Notes: a model not told the origin generated them from the sequence alone. A stretch of 64,000 nt of DNA from Irineochytrium annulatum (GCA_027600665.1 JADGJL010000006.1:124001-188000); one strand, 5' to 3'. Positions 42,306 to 51,037 are shown, numbered from the stretch's first letter. Program-made: numbers and translations.

Positions 42306-44234
42306 TTATTGAGAGTGTTCAAGATAATCAATATAAGCATCCCACGTGCCATTATCCGTTGTTACGACCAGCTTGACTTCCTGATTGCCTGTAGCATGTG
42401 TGATGTTCGACAGGGTCTGTACGGTCGGTTGTGTACCGGTAAAGTAGAATGAACCCGCCGTTACACCCCCGATGACAAGATCCACACGGGCCGTCTCATT
42501 GTTGTTGGAAGCACCGCGGACAGAGAAATGATGGGTTGGGAAAGCATAATATTGATTGTATGCTGCATAATCATTGTTGGCGTAGAGTGCTACTCCATTA
42601 AAAGGGGAGCTGATCACACCGGCATATTGACCGCCAAGTGTCATGCTTTCCGTTTCGATGCGAGTAACGGACGGGTTAGGATTGGGGTTGGGGTTGCCAC
42701 CCGAACCGGATGTAAACTGCCAGTAATCCAGTTTGAACAGGTTTCCATTACCTGAGCCTGTAAACACCAGATACAAACGATGTACGCCCGTAGCGTTGGT
42801 TACATTGGTCTCCATCTCGCGCCACGTTTGCGCACCGCCGGTTGAGCTTACATTAAGTGTTCCAACCAGAGGACCTGTCGGACTGTCCAGTCGTACCTCG
42901 ATGTTGCCATTTCCGGTAGAAGCGACATTAGCCTTGAATTTGGAGGCTCCAGCTGATCCAAAATCCACATTGCCGACCGCGATCCAATCTCCATTATGAA
43001 TATTAGTGACATTCTGATTGGCTACAGGTCCACCGCTCGCTTGACTCGGCTCGGTGTTAATGCCTGCTTGCCAGCCAATGGTTTCCGCTTCCACCCGGAC
43101 ATACGGGTTGAGGTTGGTCGTTTGGGATACACCAGTCATGTTACCCTGCACTTCCTGGATGGTGCCATCCGCGTTGTGGGTCAGCTTGTTAATGTGGGTG
43201 GAACGGTACCCTTTGCCATCCCCGAGGAATGCCTTACTTACTGTTTGTGCATGGTATGCCACATACCATTCGTTATTGAACTGGAATACGGCATGGTGGT
43301 TATTGCCGCCTACACCGAAGAACGTACCGGGATTTTTCAGAAAGTGGCCTTTATACGTAAAAGGGCCCATTGGGCTGTCGCTGACCATGTATCCGATCTC
43401 ACCTTTTGGATATGCAGCGGGATGTGTTCCCGCGAAGTTGATGCAGTAGGAGTAGTAATATTTGCCGTTATACTTATGAATACCGGAATCTTCGAACATA
43501 TAAGGAGAATCAATCGTAACGGCACTGCCCACCACGCTGATCATGTCGGCACCGAGACGAATGACCCGAGCTGTTTTGGGATTGGCAATGGAAGCAGCAT
43601 TGGTATCGTTCGGAATACCCCCTCCAGCATACAGGTAAGCAGAGCCATCATCATCGACAAGTACAGCCGGATCAAAGAGCCAGGTTACACCTGACATACC
43701 TGGTGTTCCGTGCGTCAAGAGGGCACGTCCGATTGGGTCGGACCAAGGACCGATGGGGGAATCCGCTGTGAGTACCCCAATACCTCCGCCCGAGTTGGCA
43801 AAATACAGGAAAAATTTCTCTTTGCCAGCAATAGTTTTCTTCGCCATGGCAGGAGCCCAGGATTGGGTAGCCCATTTGGCAATACCTTGTCCATTATTGG
43901 CATTATTCGCACCCGCTACAGGGATGGAACCATGGTCTGTCCAGTTCACCATGTCAGCTGAAGAGATGACGTTAATTTTCCCGATGGTGCTGTACTGGTT
44001 CTCTCTGACAGAACCGTCACTGTTGTACAGATATGCATCACCTGTCATGTAGACATAGACGCGATTGTTATGGACGAGCACATAAGGGTCAGCTCCAAGT
44101 TTGTGATCGATGAGAGGATTGGAATTTCCAGGAAGTTTGGCTACAGCTGCATTGGCTGCATGGCTTGATTCAACGGGTAGGGTGACAAAGATTAGCAGAC
44201 ACGCCAACAATAAAACTAGCGGTTTACGGATCAT
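42306..44234 (-). CDS. Secreted GH43 arabinoxylan arabinofuranohydrolase (XynD-like)
   Basis: A 642-residue exported enzyme. After a signal peptide (ending about 29, SSHAAN), the GH43 domain (about 40-340) has NPLIDHKLGADPYVLVHNNRVYVYMTGD, WLFDPAVLVDDDGSAYLYAGGG and FEDSGIHKYNGKYYYSYCIN, the usual Asp/Asp/Glu set. A CBM6 module follows (VRVEAETIGWQAG...DWIAVGNVDFG...FKLDYWQFT), then a Pro-Asn linker and a CBM36-like xylan module (IETESMTLGGQYAG...AYIDYLEHSQ). It matches the AXH-m2,3 arabinofuranohydrolases of Bacillus and Paenibacillus, which remove arabinose from arabinoxylan. The start at 44234 follows GGAGG by 8 bases. A cre site lies in its promoter. Confidence 0.9.
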   Translation of the reverse strand: MIRKPLVLLLACLLIFVTLPVESSHAANAAVAKLPGNSNPLIDHKLGADPYVLVHNNRVYVYMTGDAYLYNSDGSVRENQYSTIGKINVISSADMVNWTDHGSIPVAGANNANNGQGIAKWATQSWAPAMAKKTIAGKEKFFLYFANSGGGIGVLTADSPIGPWSDPIGRALLTHGTPGMSGVTWLFDPAVLVDDDGSAYLYAGGGIPNDTNAASIANPKTARVIRLGADMISVVGSAVTIDSPYMFEDSGIHKYNGKYYYSYCINFAGTHPAAYPKGEIGYMVSDSPMGPFTYKGHFLKNPGTFFGVGGNNHHAVFQFNNEWYVAYHAQTVSKAFLGDGKGYRSTHINKLTHNADGTIQEVQGNMTGVSQTTNLNPYVRVEAETIGWQAGINTEPSQASGGPVANQNVTNIHNGDWIAVGNVDFGSAGASKFKANVASTGNGNIEVRLDSPTGPLVGTLNVSSTGGAQTWREMETNVTNATGVHRLYLVFTGSGNGNLFKLDYWQFTSGSGGNPNPNPNPSVTRIETESMTLGGQYAGVISSPFNGVALYANNDYAAYNQYYAFPTHHFSVRGASNNNETARVDLVIGGVTAGSFYFTGTQPTVQTLSNITHATGNQEVKLVVTTDNGTWDAYIDYLEHSQ

Positions 44235-44258
44235 ACATTTCGCCTCCATGAGATTGGA

Positions 44259-44327
44259 TTAGTGGTGATCGAAAGTTAGAATAGCAGAGATGATGAAATG
44301 CTGAAAAAATGAAGAGATGTCCCTCAT
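44259..44327 (-). CDS. Possible 22-residue leader peptide
   Basis: A tiny frame with a strong ribosome binding site (AAAAAGGGGGTGAC directly before ATG) begins MRDISSFFQHF and ends FDHH before TAA. It ends 24 bases before the start of the XynD-like gene and lies in its untranslated leader. It could be a leader peptide or a chance frame. It has no homology I recognise. Confidence 0.3.
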   Translation of the reverse strand: MRDISSFFQHFIISAILTFDHH

Positions 44328-44476
44328 GTCACCCCCTTTTTGAATAGTTGTTAGGTTATGTCATGCTGTTATATATGGTTTAAGCCAAGCGACCTGTACA
44401 CCGTGTGCGTGGTCACGGGGATAAGGGAATGGCTATAACCCAAAGTAAGCCTGCATCTGTGTGTGGGATTAGAAGT

Positions 44477-44514
44477 GCTATAATCTGTCAGGTTTCTTTT
44501 TGTAATCGCTTTCA
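44477..44514 (-). promoter_or_regulatory. GH43 operon promoter with cre site
   Basis: TGTAATCGCTTTCA (44501-44514, plus strand) fits the CcpA consensus TGWAANCGNTNWCA at every position. On the minus strand TTACAA (44505-44500) and TATAGC (44482-44477) are 17 bases apart and make a weak promoter whose -35 is inside the cre site. Glucose repression through CcpA is expected. The leader to the XynD-like start is about 235 bases. Confidence 0.7.
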
Positions 44515-44635
44515 ATAAAATGGGTTAGAACTGGAATTTGGCGAAAAAAGAGATTTGACCACATTTAAATGTAATTATTTTTCATATTTTCTTTTAAATG
44601 TTTATTATCTTGACGATATCATATCACAATTTTAA

Positions 44636-44743
44636 GATAATACAATCTTTTTCTATGTTGAAGTAGAGGATGAAGAAGAACATTACTCTCTCGCTAGAAT
44701 TAAAACGGATGGATCAGCTTTAAATGAGTTCATAATCTCATGA
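44636..44743 (+). pseudogene. C-terminal remnant of a DUF5050-like repeat protein
   Basis: A 34-codon open stretch with no start codon or ribosome binding site reads FFYVEVEDEEEHYSLARIKTDG and ends at TGA. The Y...L-I/R-KTDG pattern is the repeat end of DUF5050 (beta-propeller-like) proteins. Upstream is AT-rich sequence with stops in the same frame, so it is a decayed gene end. A good terminator (44779-44821) still follows it. The rest of 44328-44635 holds only the promoter and cre site. Confidence 0.5.
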
Positions 44744-44778
44744 AATAAACACAGATTATATAGACACGTCTTAAGCAG

Positions 44779-44821
44779 CGGCCGTTTCCCTGTCAATGAA
44801 TGGGGAGTCGGTCGTTTTTTT
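44779..44821 (+). terminator. Terminator behind the DUF5050 remnant
   Basis: CGGCCGTTTCCC pairs with GGGAGTCGGTCG (one mismatch, two wobbles), followed by seven T residues. No intact gene ends here. The 260 bases from 44822 to 45083 hold no gene I can support. Confidence 0.7.
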
Positions 44822-45083
44822 GCTGGAATCGAGTTGGGTTATCAGACCAAAGACTCGCCCACTTGTTGCTCGACTTTTACGAGTATCAATCGTTTGCTGT
44901 TGTGCCTGTTCATTCATTGCATAGAATCACGGGTTGTACAGGGTTGTTGTTTATTGACAATGGTGAACTTGCCCCCTGTGTTTTGTCCACACCGTTGGTT
45001 TTGTTCTTGAATATTACTATCAAGTGAGCTTATGCCAAAACCTGCTAGAGTATGAGGTTCATAAAAAGGTGGGATGGGGAAAA

Positions 45084-45443
45084 ATGTCTATTTTATCAAC
45101 AGGTCCGATAGAAAACAACCCGGTTTCTGGACTTAGACCGACACAACGGGTAACGATTCGATTGGTAAGTCAGACTGATGTGGATTCTGTAACAGTATCC
45201 ATTCAGGGTTATGTGCTAAGCACAACCAGAACACTGTATGTAAGTGAAGTGATTAGTGTAGCCCCTAACGAAGCAGTGACGAGAGATTATTTTGCAGATT
45301 TAGATGCGTTTGAGTTTGTTTTTGGAACGGATGTGGCAGGTGTGGAGGAAGTGGGGATTTCCGTGTGGGGCAAACAAGCTTCCGGACAATTGGTTGATGC
45401 ACACCGGGTGGTGGAGCACGAGGAAATAGTTCAAAACACTTAG
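45084..45443 (+). CDS. Spore-surface-type protein, head domain only
   Basis: A 119-residue protein beginning [27 protein letters not shown]. Its whole length is similar to the N-terminal 115 residues of the collagen-like protein encoded 40 bases downstream ([35 protein letters not shown], APNxxxTxxYFAxLDAFEF, VSVWGK). It lacks the collagen part. The tandem arrangement and shared domain suggest a duplication, with both proteins in the same surface structure. There is no signal peptide, as usual for spore-coat or exosporium proteins made in the mother cell. GATGGGGAAAA precedes the ATG. Confidence 0.78.
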   Translation: MSILSTGPIENNPVSGLRPTQRVTIRLVSQTDVDSVTVSIQGYVLSTTRTLYVSEVISVAPNEAVTRDYFADLDAFEFVFGTDVAGVEEVGISVWGKQASGQLVDAHRVVEHEEIVQNT

Positions 45444-45483
45444 GAAAAAAGATATCCCAATCCCATGAAGAGGAGATGTAGCG

Positions 45484-47007
45484 ATGAGCTTTTTATCAAC
45501 AGGGCCGATAGAAAATAATGCGGTTAGTGGTGTAAGACCGACTCAGACAGTTACAGTCAAGATCGATAACCGCAGTAATGTGGCTACCTCAACCATACAA
45601 ATACAAGGGTATTACATGAGTGGTGGAATGAGAGTTCTGTATATCAGTGAGACTTTTGACCTTGCACCCAATCAGGTAATAACTAACAACTACTTTGCCA
45701 ATCTGGATGCCTTCGAGTTTACTTTTACAACAACAGCGACGATTAATGATCCTGTTCAAGTATCCGTATGGGGTAAGAGCAGCACAGGCTCTTTGGTAAC
45801 AGCCCACCGTTTGGTTTCTTCCGAATTGCTAGGCGAAATCCCAAGCATAACTGGAGCAACAGGAGCAACGGGCACCGCAGGTACGACTGGAGCAACAGGA
45901 GCAACGGGCACCGCAGGTACGACTGGAGCAACAGGAGCGACAGGCACCGCAGGTACGACTGGAGCAACAGGAGCGACAGGCACCGCAGGTACAACCGGAG
46001 CTACTGGAGCGACAGGTACAGCAGGTACAACTGGAGCAACAGGAGCAACGGGCACCGCAGGTACAACCGGAGTAACAGGAGCGACAGGCACCGTAGGTGT
46101 AACCGGAGCCACAGGAGCAACAGGTACAGCAGGCGTAACCGGAGCTACCGGAGCAACAGGCACCGCAGGTACGACTGGAGCAACCGGAGCGACAGGCACC
46201 GCAGGTACAACCGGAGCAACAGGAGCAACAGGCACCGCAGGTACGACTGGAGCAACAGGAGCAACAGGCACCGCAGGTACGACTGGAGTTACTGGAGCGA
46301 CAGGCACCGCAGGTACAACCGGAGTAACGGGAGCAACGGGCACCGCAGGTACAACTGGAGCAACAGGAGCAACGGGCACAGCAGGTGCAACCGGGGCTAC
46401 TGGAGCGACAGGCACAGCAGGTACGACCGGAGCTACTGGAGCGACAGGTACCGCAGGTGTAACCGGAGCTACTGGAGCGACAGGTTCTGGAGCAATTATT
46501 CCTTATGCATCAGGACTTCCGGTTGCGTTGACTACGGTATTGGGCGGCCTTCTGAATACCTCCAGTTTAGTAGGTTTTGGCAACAGTACTACAGGCATCA
46601 GTGTTAGTGGCGGAGTTATTGATCTCACAGGCGCTGCTGGAACTTTGCTTAACTTCGCTTTCTCCGCATCACGTACAGGAACGATTACTTCACTGGCTGC
46701 ATATTTCAGCACGACAGCCGGACTGAGCTTGGTTGGATCTACAGTAACCATAACTGCACAATTATTCCGCTCCACTACACCGAATAACTCCTTTACAGCT
46801 GTACCTGGTGCATTGGTCACTTTGGCTCCCCCACTCACCGGAATTCTGGCACTGGGCACAATATCCAGCGGATTGACTACAGGACTGAGCATTCCGGTGG
46901 CCGCAGGTGACCGCCTGCTTATGGTCTTCTCGGCATCAGTAACAGCCGGTCTTGATGTAGCTACAACCGTGGCCGGATATGCAAGCGGCGGTCTGACCAT
47001 CACTTAA
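45484..47007 (+). CDS. Collagen-like exosporium protein, BclB type
   Basis: A 507-residue protein in three parts. Residues 1-120 are the head domain shared with the upstream gene. Residues 124-333 are about 70 uninterrupted Gly-X-Y triplets of GAT, GTA, GTT and GVT type, built largely from a 12-residue unit (GATGATGTAGTT). From 334 to the end ([21 protein letters not shown]...[27 protein letters not shown]...[10 protein letters not shown]) is the C-terminal domain of BclB-type spore glycoproteins, which folds as a trimeric globule. Threonines in the triplets are likely glycosylation sites. GAGGAGATG precedes the ATG. It is expected to be made late in sporulation, although no SigK promoter was recognised. 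Confidence 0.9.
   Translation: MSFLSTGPIENNAVSGVRPTQTVTVKIDNRSNVATSTIQIQGYYMSGGMRVLYISETFDLAPNQVITNNYFANLDAFEFTFTTTATINDPVQVSVWGKSSTGSLVTAHRLVSSELLGEIPSITGATGATGTAGTTGATGATGTAGTTGATGATGTAGTTGATGATGTAGTTGATGATGTAGTTGATGATGTAGTTGVTGATGTVGVTGATGATGTAGVTGATGATGTAGTTGATGATGTAGTTGATGATGTAGTTGATGATGTAGTTGVTGATGTAGTTGVTGATGTAGTTGATGATGTAGATGATGATGTAGTTGATGATGTAGVTGATGATGSGAIIPYASGLPVALTTVLGGLLNTSSLVGFGNSTTGISVSGGVIDLTGAAGTLLNFAFSASRTGTITSLAAYFSTTAGLSLVGSTVTITAQLFRSTTPNNSFTAVPGALVTLAPPLTGILALGTISSGLTTGLSIPVAAGDRLLMVFSASVTAGLDVATTVAGYASGGLTIT
45853..46482 (+). repeat. 36-bp tandem repeat region encoding collagen triplets
   Basis: About 630 bases made of near-identical units of 36 bases (about 17.5 copies), such as GGAGCAACAGGAGCAACGGG followed by CACCGCAGGTACGACT. 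Such arrays change length by slippage, so the copy number is expected to vary between strains. Confidence 0.9.
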
Positions 47008-47033
47008 CGGAAAATTATATATCAAGTTGTTAG

Positions 47034-47072
47034 ACAGGGGCCCTTGCCAGTATGGCGAGAGGTCCCTGTTTA
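47034..47072 (+). terminator. Terminator of the collagen-like gene
   Basis: ACAGGG (47034-47039) pairs with CCCTGT (47064-47069), extended by GCC/GGC and CTT/GAG-like inner pairs, followed by TTTAT. I see nothing in 47073-47238 beyond this. Confidence 0.6.
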
Positions 47073-47238
47073 TATGTGAGCACATCGGTAACAGGATAGC
47101 TATAAAATGCTATCATAGATTATTATGACCGCTTTTTAGGACAGGTTGAAAACAGTCCTTCACTCTTAACCTACCCCAAGGATACGTATATAAAATTGGG
47201 TTGGGTGGGAGAACAGATAAGTCTGATGAGCGCCGTGT

Positions 47239-47592
47239 TCATAGTCTTCCAAAGGTTACGATTAATGCCAGAACCATAAAAAGGATATTCACGCCAAGCT
47301 CCCGATACTCACCGCGCCGCATATGAAACAACATCCCAAGAAATGCGACCGCTGCCAGAGCCATTGCGGCGATCGGCGTAAGCAGCGGAGCTATGTTCAG
47401 CGCCCACGGCAAAACGAGGCCCAGCGCTCCGAGCAGCTCCGCGATTCCGATCAGCACAACCAGACTTTTTGGCACATCATCGACCCAGGCCCACATCTTT
47501 CTTGATGACTCGATACGAATGGTTTTCATCCATCCCGAATATACGAAACCTGCCGCTAATATGATTTGTACGATCCATAACGTTATATCCAT
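47239..47592 (-). CDS. DoxX family membrane protein (CatD-like)
   Basis: A 117-residue protein with four membrane helices: ITLWIVQIILAAGFVYSGWMK, LVVLIGIAELLGALGLVLP, IAPLLTPIAAMALAAVAFLG and LGVNILFMVLALIVTFG. The G-x3-SGWMK opening and the E-LLGALGLV segment are DoxX-like. Because its divergent neighbour is an HxlR regulator with an N-terminal cysteine, it resembles Bacillus subtilis catD (yfiD), which acts with catE against catechol and quinone stress. No catE partner is adjacent. The start is 47592, with GAGGGG upstream; the longer frame to 47694 is not supported. Medium confidence in the role. Confidence 0.8.
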   Translation of the reverse strand: MDITLWIVQIILAAGFVYSGWMKTIRIESSRKMWAWVDDVPKSLVVLIGIAELLGALGLVLPWALNIAPLLTPIAAMALAAVAFLGMLFHMRRGEYRELGVNILFMVLALIVTFGRL

Positions 47593-47732
47593 CGTTTCTT
47601 TACCCCTCACTTGTTCAATTTTGATGTCTGCCTCTATACTAAAGTGAGAAAGTCCAATCAGGAAGTAGGCACTTAAACCTAACCAGGTAACCAAAAGTAT
47701 ACCCTCGTATGACTAGAAAGTGAGGAATGCAG

Positions 47733-48116
47733 ATGACGGTGTATTGCAAATTTGGAACGGCGCTGGATATTCTTACGGGCAAATGGAAATCTTTAATTCT
47801 TCTACGCCTGCTAAGCAATAGCACAATGCGGTTCAGCGAATTACAAAAAGCCATTCCCGATATTTCGAAAAAGATGTTAGCCCAGCAGTTGAAAGAACTG
47901 GAGTATCATGATATTGTGCATCGCGAAGTGTATGCGCAGGTTCCTCCAAAGGTTGAATACTCGATTACGGAGTATGGACAGCTCATGAAACCTGTGCTTC
48001 AGACAATGAGCGACTGGGGAGTAGGACATATGCAACATATGGATAAGCTCTACGGTAAAGGAGCCGAGGCAGGGGCAAACGAATCCGATCTTCAAAAAGT
48101 CGATTCCTTGCAGTAA
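47733..48116 (+). CDS. HxlR family redox-type regulator (CatR/YodB-like)
   Basis: A 127-residue regulator: TVYCKFGTALDILTGKWKSLILLRLLSNSTMRFSELQKAIPDISKKMLAQQLKELEYHDIVHREVYAQVPPKVEYSITEYG is a complete HxlR domain. Cys 5 is at the position of the sensing cysteine of YodB and CatR, which is alkylated or oxidised by quinones. The start is the second ATG (47733), with GTGAGG 7 bases upstream, because the first lies inside the ribosome binding site. It is divergent from the DoxX gene, and an imperfect inverted repeat (AGTATAC...GTATGACT) lies between them. Confidence 0.88.
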   Translation: MTVYCKFGTALDILTGKWKSLILLRLLSNSTMRFSELQKAIPDISKKMLAQQLKELEYHDIVHREVYAQVPPKVEYSITEYGQLMKPVLQTMSDWGVGHMQHMDKLYGKGAEAGANESDLQKVDSLQ

Positions 48117-48145
48117 ACGTCTCGGTTCCATACAAATCACAAGCC

Positions 48146-48174
48146 AAAAAGCCCGCAAAGATTGCGGGCTTTTT
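48146..48174. terminator. Bidirectional terminator
   Basis: AAAAAGCCCGCAA pairs perfectly with TTGCGGGCTTTTT around a three-base loop. It serves the HxlR gene and the convergent ankyrin gene. Confidence 0.88.
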
Positions 48175-48190
48175 CTTTCCAGTCAATCAT

Positions 48191-48985
48191 CTATCTGTGA
48201 ATCTCGCCAGCAGATTTGGCACCTTGATTCTCAAGCCAAGGGATCAGTTCAACCCATCTATGTCGTTTGGCTGTGTCCAGTGGAGTCATTCCATCCCAGG
48301 TGGCTATCCAGTTCAGTTCGGCGCCTCGGTTAAGCAAGTATTCGGCTGTTTCTCTACGACCTCCATGGCAAGCACACCAGAAGGCAACGGTTACTACATC
48401 GGGTGGGGAAGAGGAGGTGCTTGCTCCCCAAGGATAACGTTCCGAGAGTTGGACGCCTTTGAAATGATCTTGTATGGCGTGAATATTTCCAAGGGCTGCC
48501 GCATGCCAAAGGGCAAAGGTCGCCCCGCGCTCAACCAAGCGTAGTGCTGCATCCCATTGCGCGAATGCAATAGCATCGTCCAGCGGTGTACCTCCGGCGA
48601 TCACCGCGCCAGGCGCTTCAATGTCTGCGCCAGCATCCAGAAGGGCATCGAGCACTTGAACGTCATTGGAGCTTGCAGCCCAATGCAAAGGTGTCTCGAT
48701 ATGTGGACCGACAAAAGGAGCATTCACGTCTGCACCAAACTTGGTTAATAATCGCACCGTATCCGCTCCATGAGGGAAGTGCCCCGGCCAATCCGTAACC
48801 ACGTGCAGCAGCGTTCGAGAGATACTAGAATCCGAGTCTATGTTGTTAGGCTTTCTTTCCAAGATTCTTATATTTTCCAATCCCGGATTCTCTGCCAGCA
48901 GTTGCTGTAACGATGGGATATCTCCAGTATGAATGGCCTTAATAACGCTCACGGCAAGTCGTTCATCTTCGTAAATAAATTCCAT
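48191..48985 (-). CDS. Ankyrin-repeat protein
   Basis: A 264-residue soluble protein with ankyrin repeats: VSVIKAIHTGDIPSLQQLLAENPGLEN, then RTLLHVVTDWPGHFPHGADTVRLLTKFGADVNAPFVGPHIETPLHWAASSNDVQVLDALLDAGADIEA, then GGTPLDDAIAFAQWDAALRLVERGATFALWHAAALG, and finally REAEYLL-type ETAEYLLNRGAELNWIATWDGMTPLDTAKRH. Ankyrin proteins in bacteria mediate protein binding. The start at 48985 follows GGAAGGAG. It may be co-transcribed with the kinase-like gene (51 bases upstream). The partner is unknown. Confidence 0.88.
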   Translation of the reverse strand: MEFIYEDERLAVSVIKAIHTGDIPSLQQLLAENPGLENIRILERKPNNIDSDSSISRTLLHVVTDWPGHFPHGADTVRLLTKFGADVNAPFVGPHIETPLHWAASSNDVQVLDALLDAGADIEAPGAVIAGGTPLDDAIAFAQWDAALRLVERGATFALWHAAALGNIHAIQDHFKGVQLSERYPWGASTSSSPPDVVTVAFWCACHGGRRETAEYLLNRGAELNWIATWDGMTPLDTAKRHRWVELIPWLENQGAKSAGEIHR

Positions 48986-49035
48986 CCTCAAATCTCCTTC
49001 CAGAGTTATATCCATATCCCTGTGTATGGTTCTTA

Positions 49036-50007
49036 TCACATAAGCATCTGAACTGCGCATCTGGCATGATACTCCGCGAGACCTTTAGCGAATTGCTGAT
49101 CGGGGAACTGTCTATGAAGCAGTTTCAGTCCTCCTGATACCAAAGATAAATGATGGCAGAATCGATAAAATGTCATCCGCTCCGGGTCGAGATCATTATT
49201 TTTTAAGTACTGATAAAAGTCTCCAAATCGAAACTCCAGAAAACTATGCTTATGTTCGAGATCGAAGAATCCTGCGCCCTCAATATCAATAAGACATGGT
49301 TGCATCGCAGAATCTATCCATATATGATCCGGACCTAGCTCTCCATGAATGAAACTATAGAGGTCTCTAGGCTGAATTGCTGCTTCCAATTCGGATAGTT
49401 TCTCAAGCAGCCTTTCTTCATTTTTTCTAATATCGGTCATGTGCCTGGATGCATAGGATAAGGCTGTTTCCGCATCGAACTGCTTGACTTTGTGGCAAGG
49501 CTCAGCCTTTTTTTGGTTATCGTTGGCGTTTCCATAAACGTTTCTTTGAATGTTATGCATATGAGTCAACATATCCCTAATCCGTTGAAACAACGCATCC
49601 CGATCTTTGGGATTGTTATGCTGGAAATAGGCTTCGGCCTTCTGTCCATCCACATACTCAACAAGAGCAAAATCATAACCGTACCGGCCTCTATCGTTAT
49701 TCAGATCATACAAGGCTGGAGTTCGAATTCCATGTTGAGCGAGAAAGCGAGTGTTCAAAGAAAAAAGTTCGCTGCCATAGGCACTATGGAACGTGGGTTC
49801 ATTCAAGATCTCTTCCTGAAAATAGTTGCTGGAAATATCCCAAACGTACAACAGGCAAGTGAACCCATCCTTGAAGTCCATTTTGTAAATGACTTTTTGT
49901 GCGCCTCCATGAACTCTTGCACACTGCGTCAAGTGGTAACCGGTACCAAATACATTGTACACATAATCCTGTAATTCTTCATGAGTAAGATGGTTGTTGG
50001 ACATCAT
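49036..50007 (-). CDS. APH-fold phosphotransferase, atypical catalytic loop
   Basis: A 323-residue protein of the aminoglycoside phosphotransferase/choline kinase fold. N-terminal lobe: VHGGAQKVIYKMDFKDGFTCLLYVWD with the nucleotide lysine region. The catalytic loop reads SFIHGELGPDHIWID, where the family normally has H-G-D-x4-N: the Asp is Glu and the Asn is His or Asp. The metal motif is CLIDIEGAGFFD (Asp-x-Glu in place of D-W-E). It could be a true kinase with altered chemistry or a pseudokinase. The start was placed at 50007 with CGGAG upstream. It lies 50 bases before the ankyrin gene on the same strand. Substrate unknown. Confidence 0.78.
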   Translation of the reverse strand: MMSNNHLTHEELQDYVYNVFGTGYHLTQCARVHGGAQKVIYKMDFKDGFTCLLYVWDISSNYFQEEILNEPTFHSAYGSELFSLNTRFLAQHGIRTPALYDLNNDRGRYGYDFALVEYVDGQKAEAYFQHNNPKDRDALFQRIRDMLTHMHNIQRNVYGNANDNQKKAEPCHKVKQFDAETALSYASRHMTDIRKNEERLLEKLSELEAAIQPRDLYSFIHGELGPDHIWIDSAMQPCLIDIEGAGFFDLEHKHSFLEFRFGDFYQYLKNNDLDPERMTFYRFCHHLSLVSGGLKLLHRQFPDQQFAKGLAEYHARCAVQMLM

Positions 50008-50153
50008 TGATTTATACTCCGTTTCATCTGTAGTTGCCGGCCAGCAATCTAAATATATAGAACATTTTTCCAAAAATATAGACTGTTTCTTTTCGATCTG
50101 TTAAAGTGTTGCTTAAGGTCTGTATATTCATATTTCATATGTATATCAAAGCA

Positions 50154-50193
50154 AGGGGCAGGGCACTCATATTCATGAGTAACCCGGCCCCTA
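50154..50193 (-). terminator. Terminator of the SDR gene
   Basis: AGGGGCAGGG pairs with a CCCGGCCCCT arm, with an inner ACTCAT/ATGAGT stem. On the minus strand it leads to TTGCTTTG, after the SDR gene that ends at 50264. Confidence 0.6.
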
Positions 50194-50263
50194 TTTTGCA
50201 TTTTGCATGCAAGTTAACACTGTATTGACATCAACTTAGACACTTCGAATGTAACCACCGATT

Positions 50264-51037
50264 CTATACACTAAGTCCACCATCTACAGGCAAAACGACC
50301 CCGGTAACAAAAGAGGAATAATCACTAAGCAACCAAGCGGCTGCGTTCGCGATCTCAGCAGGTTCAGCCGGACGCCTGAGAGGTGTCTTAGCACTAATTT
50401 GTTCAACAATGTCAGGGTTAATAGAAACCCATTGCTGAATCATATCCGTCATTGTGGTTCCCGGAGCAATGGCATTAACACGGATACCTGCTGGCCCATA
50501 TTCGACCGCAGCCGTTTGAGTTAGACTGTTTACCGCTCGTTTAGATGCCCCGTAAGCTCCCAATCCCGGATTCCCCTTTAGACTACCCACGCTGCTGGTG
50601 TTAACGATAGAACCTGACCCTGAAGTCTCCATCATAGCTTTAATCTGGGCTTTCATGCATAGCCAGACTCCTTTATAATTTACGGACTGAATCAGGTCGA
50701 AATCTTCTTCTCTTTCATCCACCAGCGATGATACCGTGACTCCGATGCCTGCATTATTAAAAGCAGCATCCAGACGGCCATATCGTTCCACTGTAGCCTT
50801 AACAGCTTCTTCAACGTTGCTTACATCTGACAGATCGGCTGTAAAATATGCTGCATCTCCGCCCGACGTCACAATCTCATCCCTGACTTTGCGCAACTCA
50901 GTCTCTGTTCTTGCGACGAGCATCACAGAAGCTCCTTGTTGTGCAAACAGCCTTGCTGCCTCAGCTCCAATGCCTCGCCCCGCACCTGTAATCATCACGA
51001 TCTTGCTCGCCAACATTTGTCCTGTAATGGTTGTCAT
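50264..51037 (-). CDS. Short-chain dehydrogenase/reductase
   Basis: A 257-residue classical SDR. The cofactor loop is MITGAGRGIGAEAARLFA; NNAG is present (AAFNNAGIGV); the catalytic Ser is in SIVNTSSVGSLKG, and Tyr-x3-Lys is in LGAYGASKRAVNSL. VARTETEL after strand 2 lacks an acidic residue, so NADPH is likely. This is close to 3-oxoacyl-ACP reductase and glucose dehydrogenase-type enzymes, but the substrate is open. AAGGAG lies 7 bases before the ATG at 51037. It is divergent from an XRE-type regulator, which probably controls it. Confidence 0.9.
   Translation of the reverse strand: MTTITGQMLASKIVMITGAGRGIGAEAARLFAQQGASVMLVARTETELRKVRDEIVTSGGDAAYFTADLSDVSNVEEAVKATVERYGRLDAAFNNAGIGVTVSSLVDEREEDFDLIQSVNYKGVWLCMKAQIKAMMETSGSGSIVNTSSVGSLKGNPGLGAYGASKRAVNSLTQTAAVEYGPAGIRVNAIAPGTTMTDMIQQWVSINPDIVEQISAKTPLRRPAEPAEIANAAAWLLSDYSSFVTGVVLPVDGGLSV

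Noticed and set aside
44800..45027. A 75-codon frame before the head-only spore protein
   Set aside because: No ribosome binding site, overlaps a terminator, and the translation is not protein-like.
45756..46415. A 219-codon open frame antisense to the collagen repeat, rich in Pro-Val-Ala
   Set aside because: It is a shadow of the 36-bp repeat, whose periodicity keeps the opposite strand open. It has no ribosome binding site.
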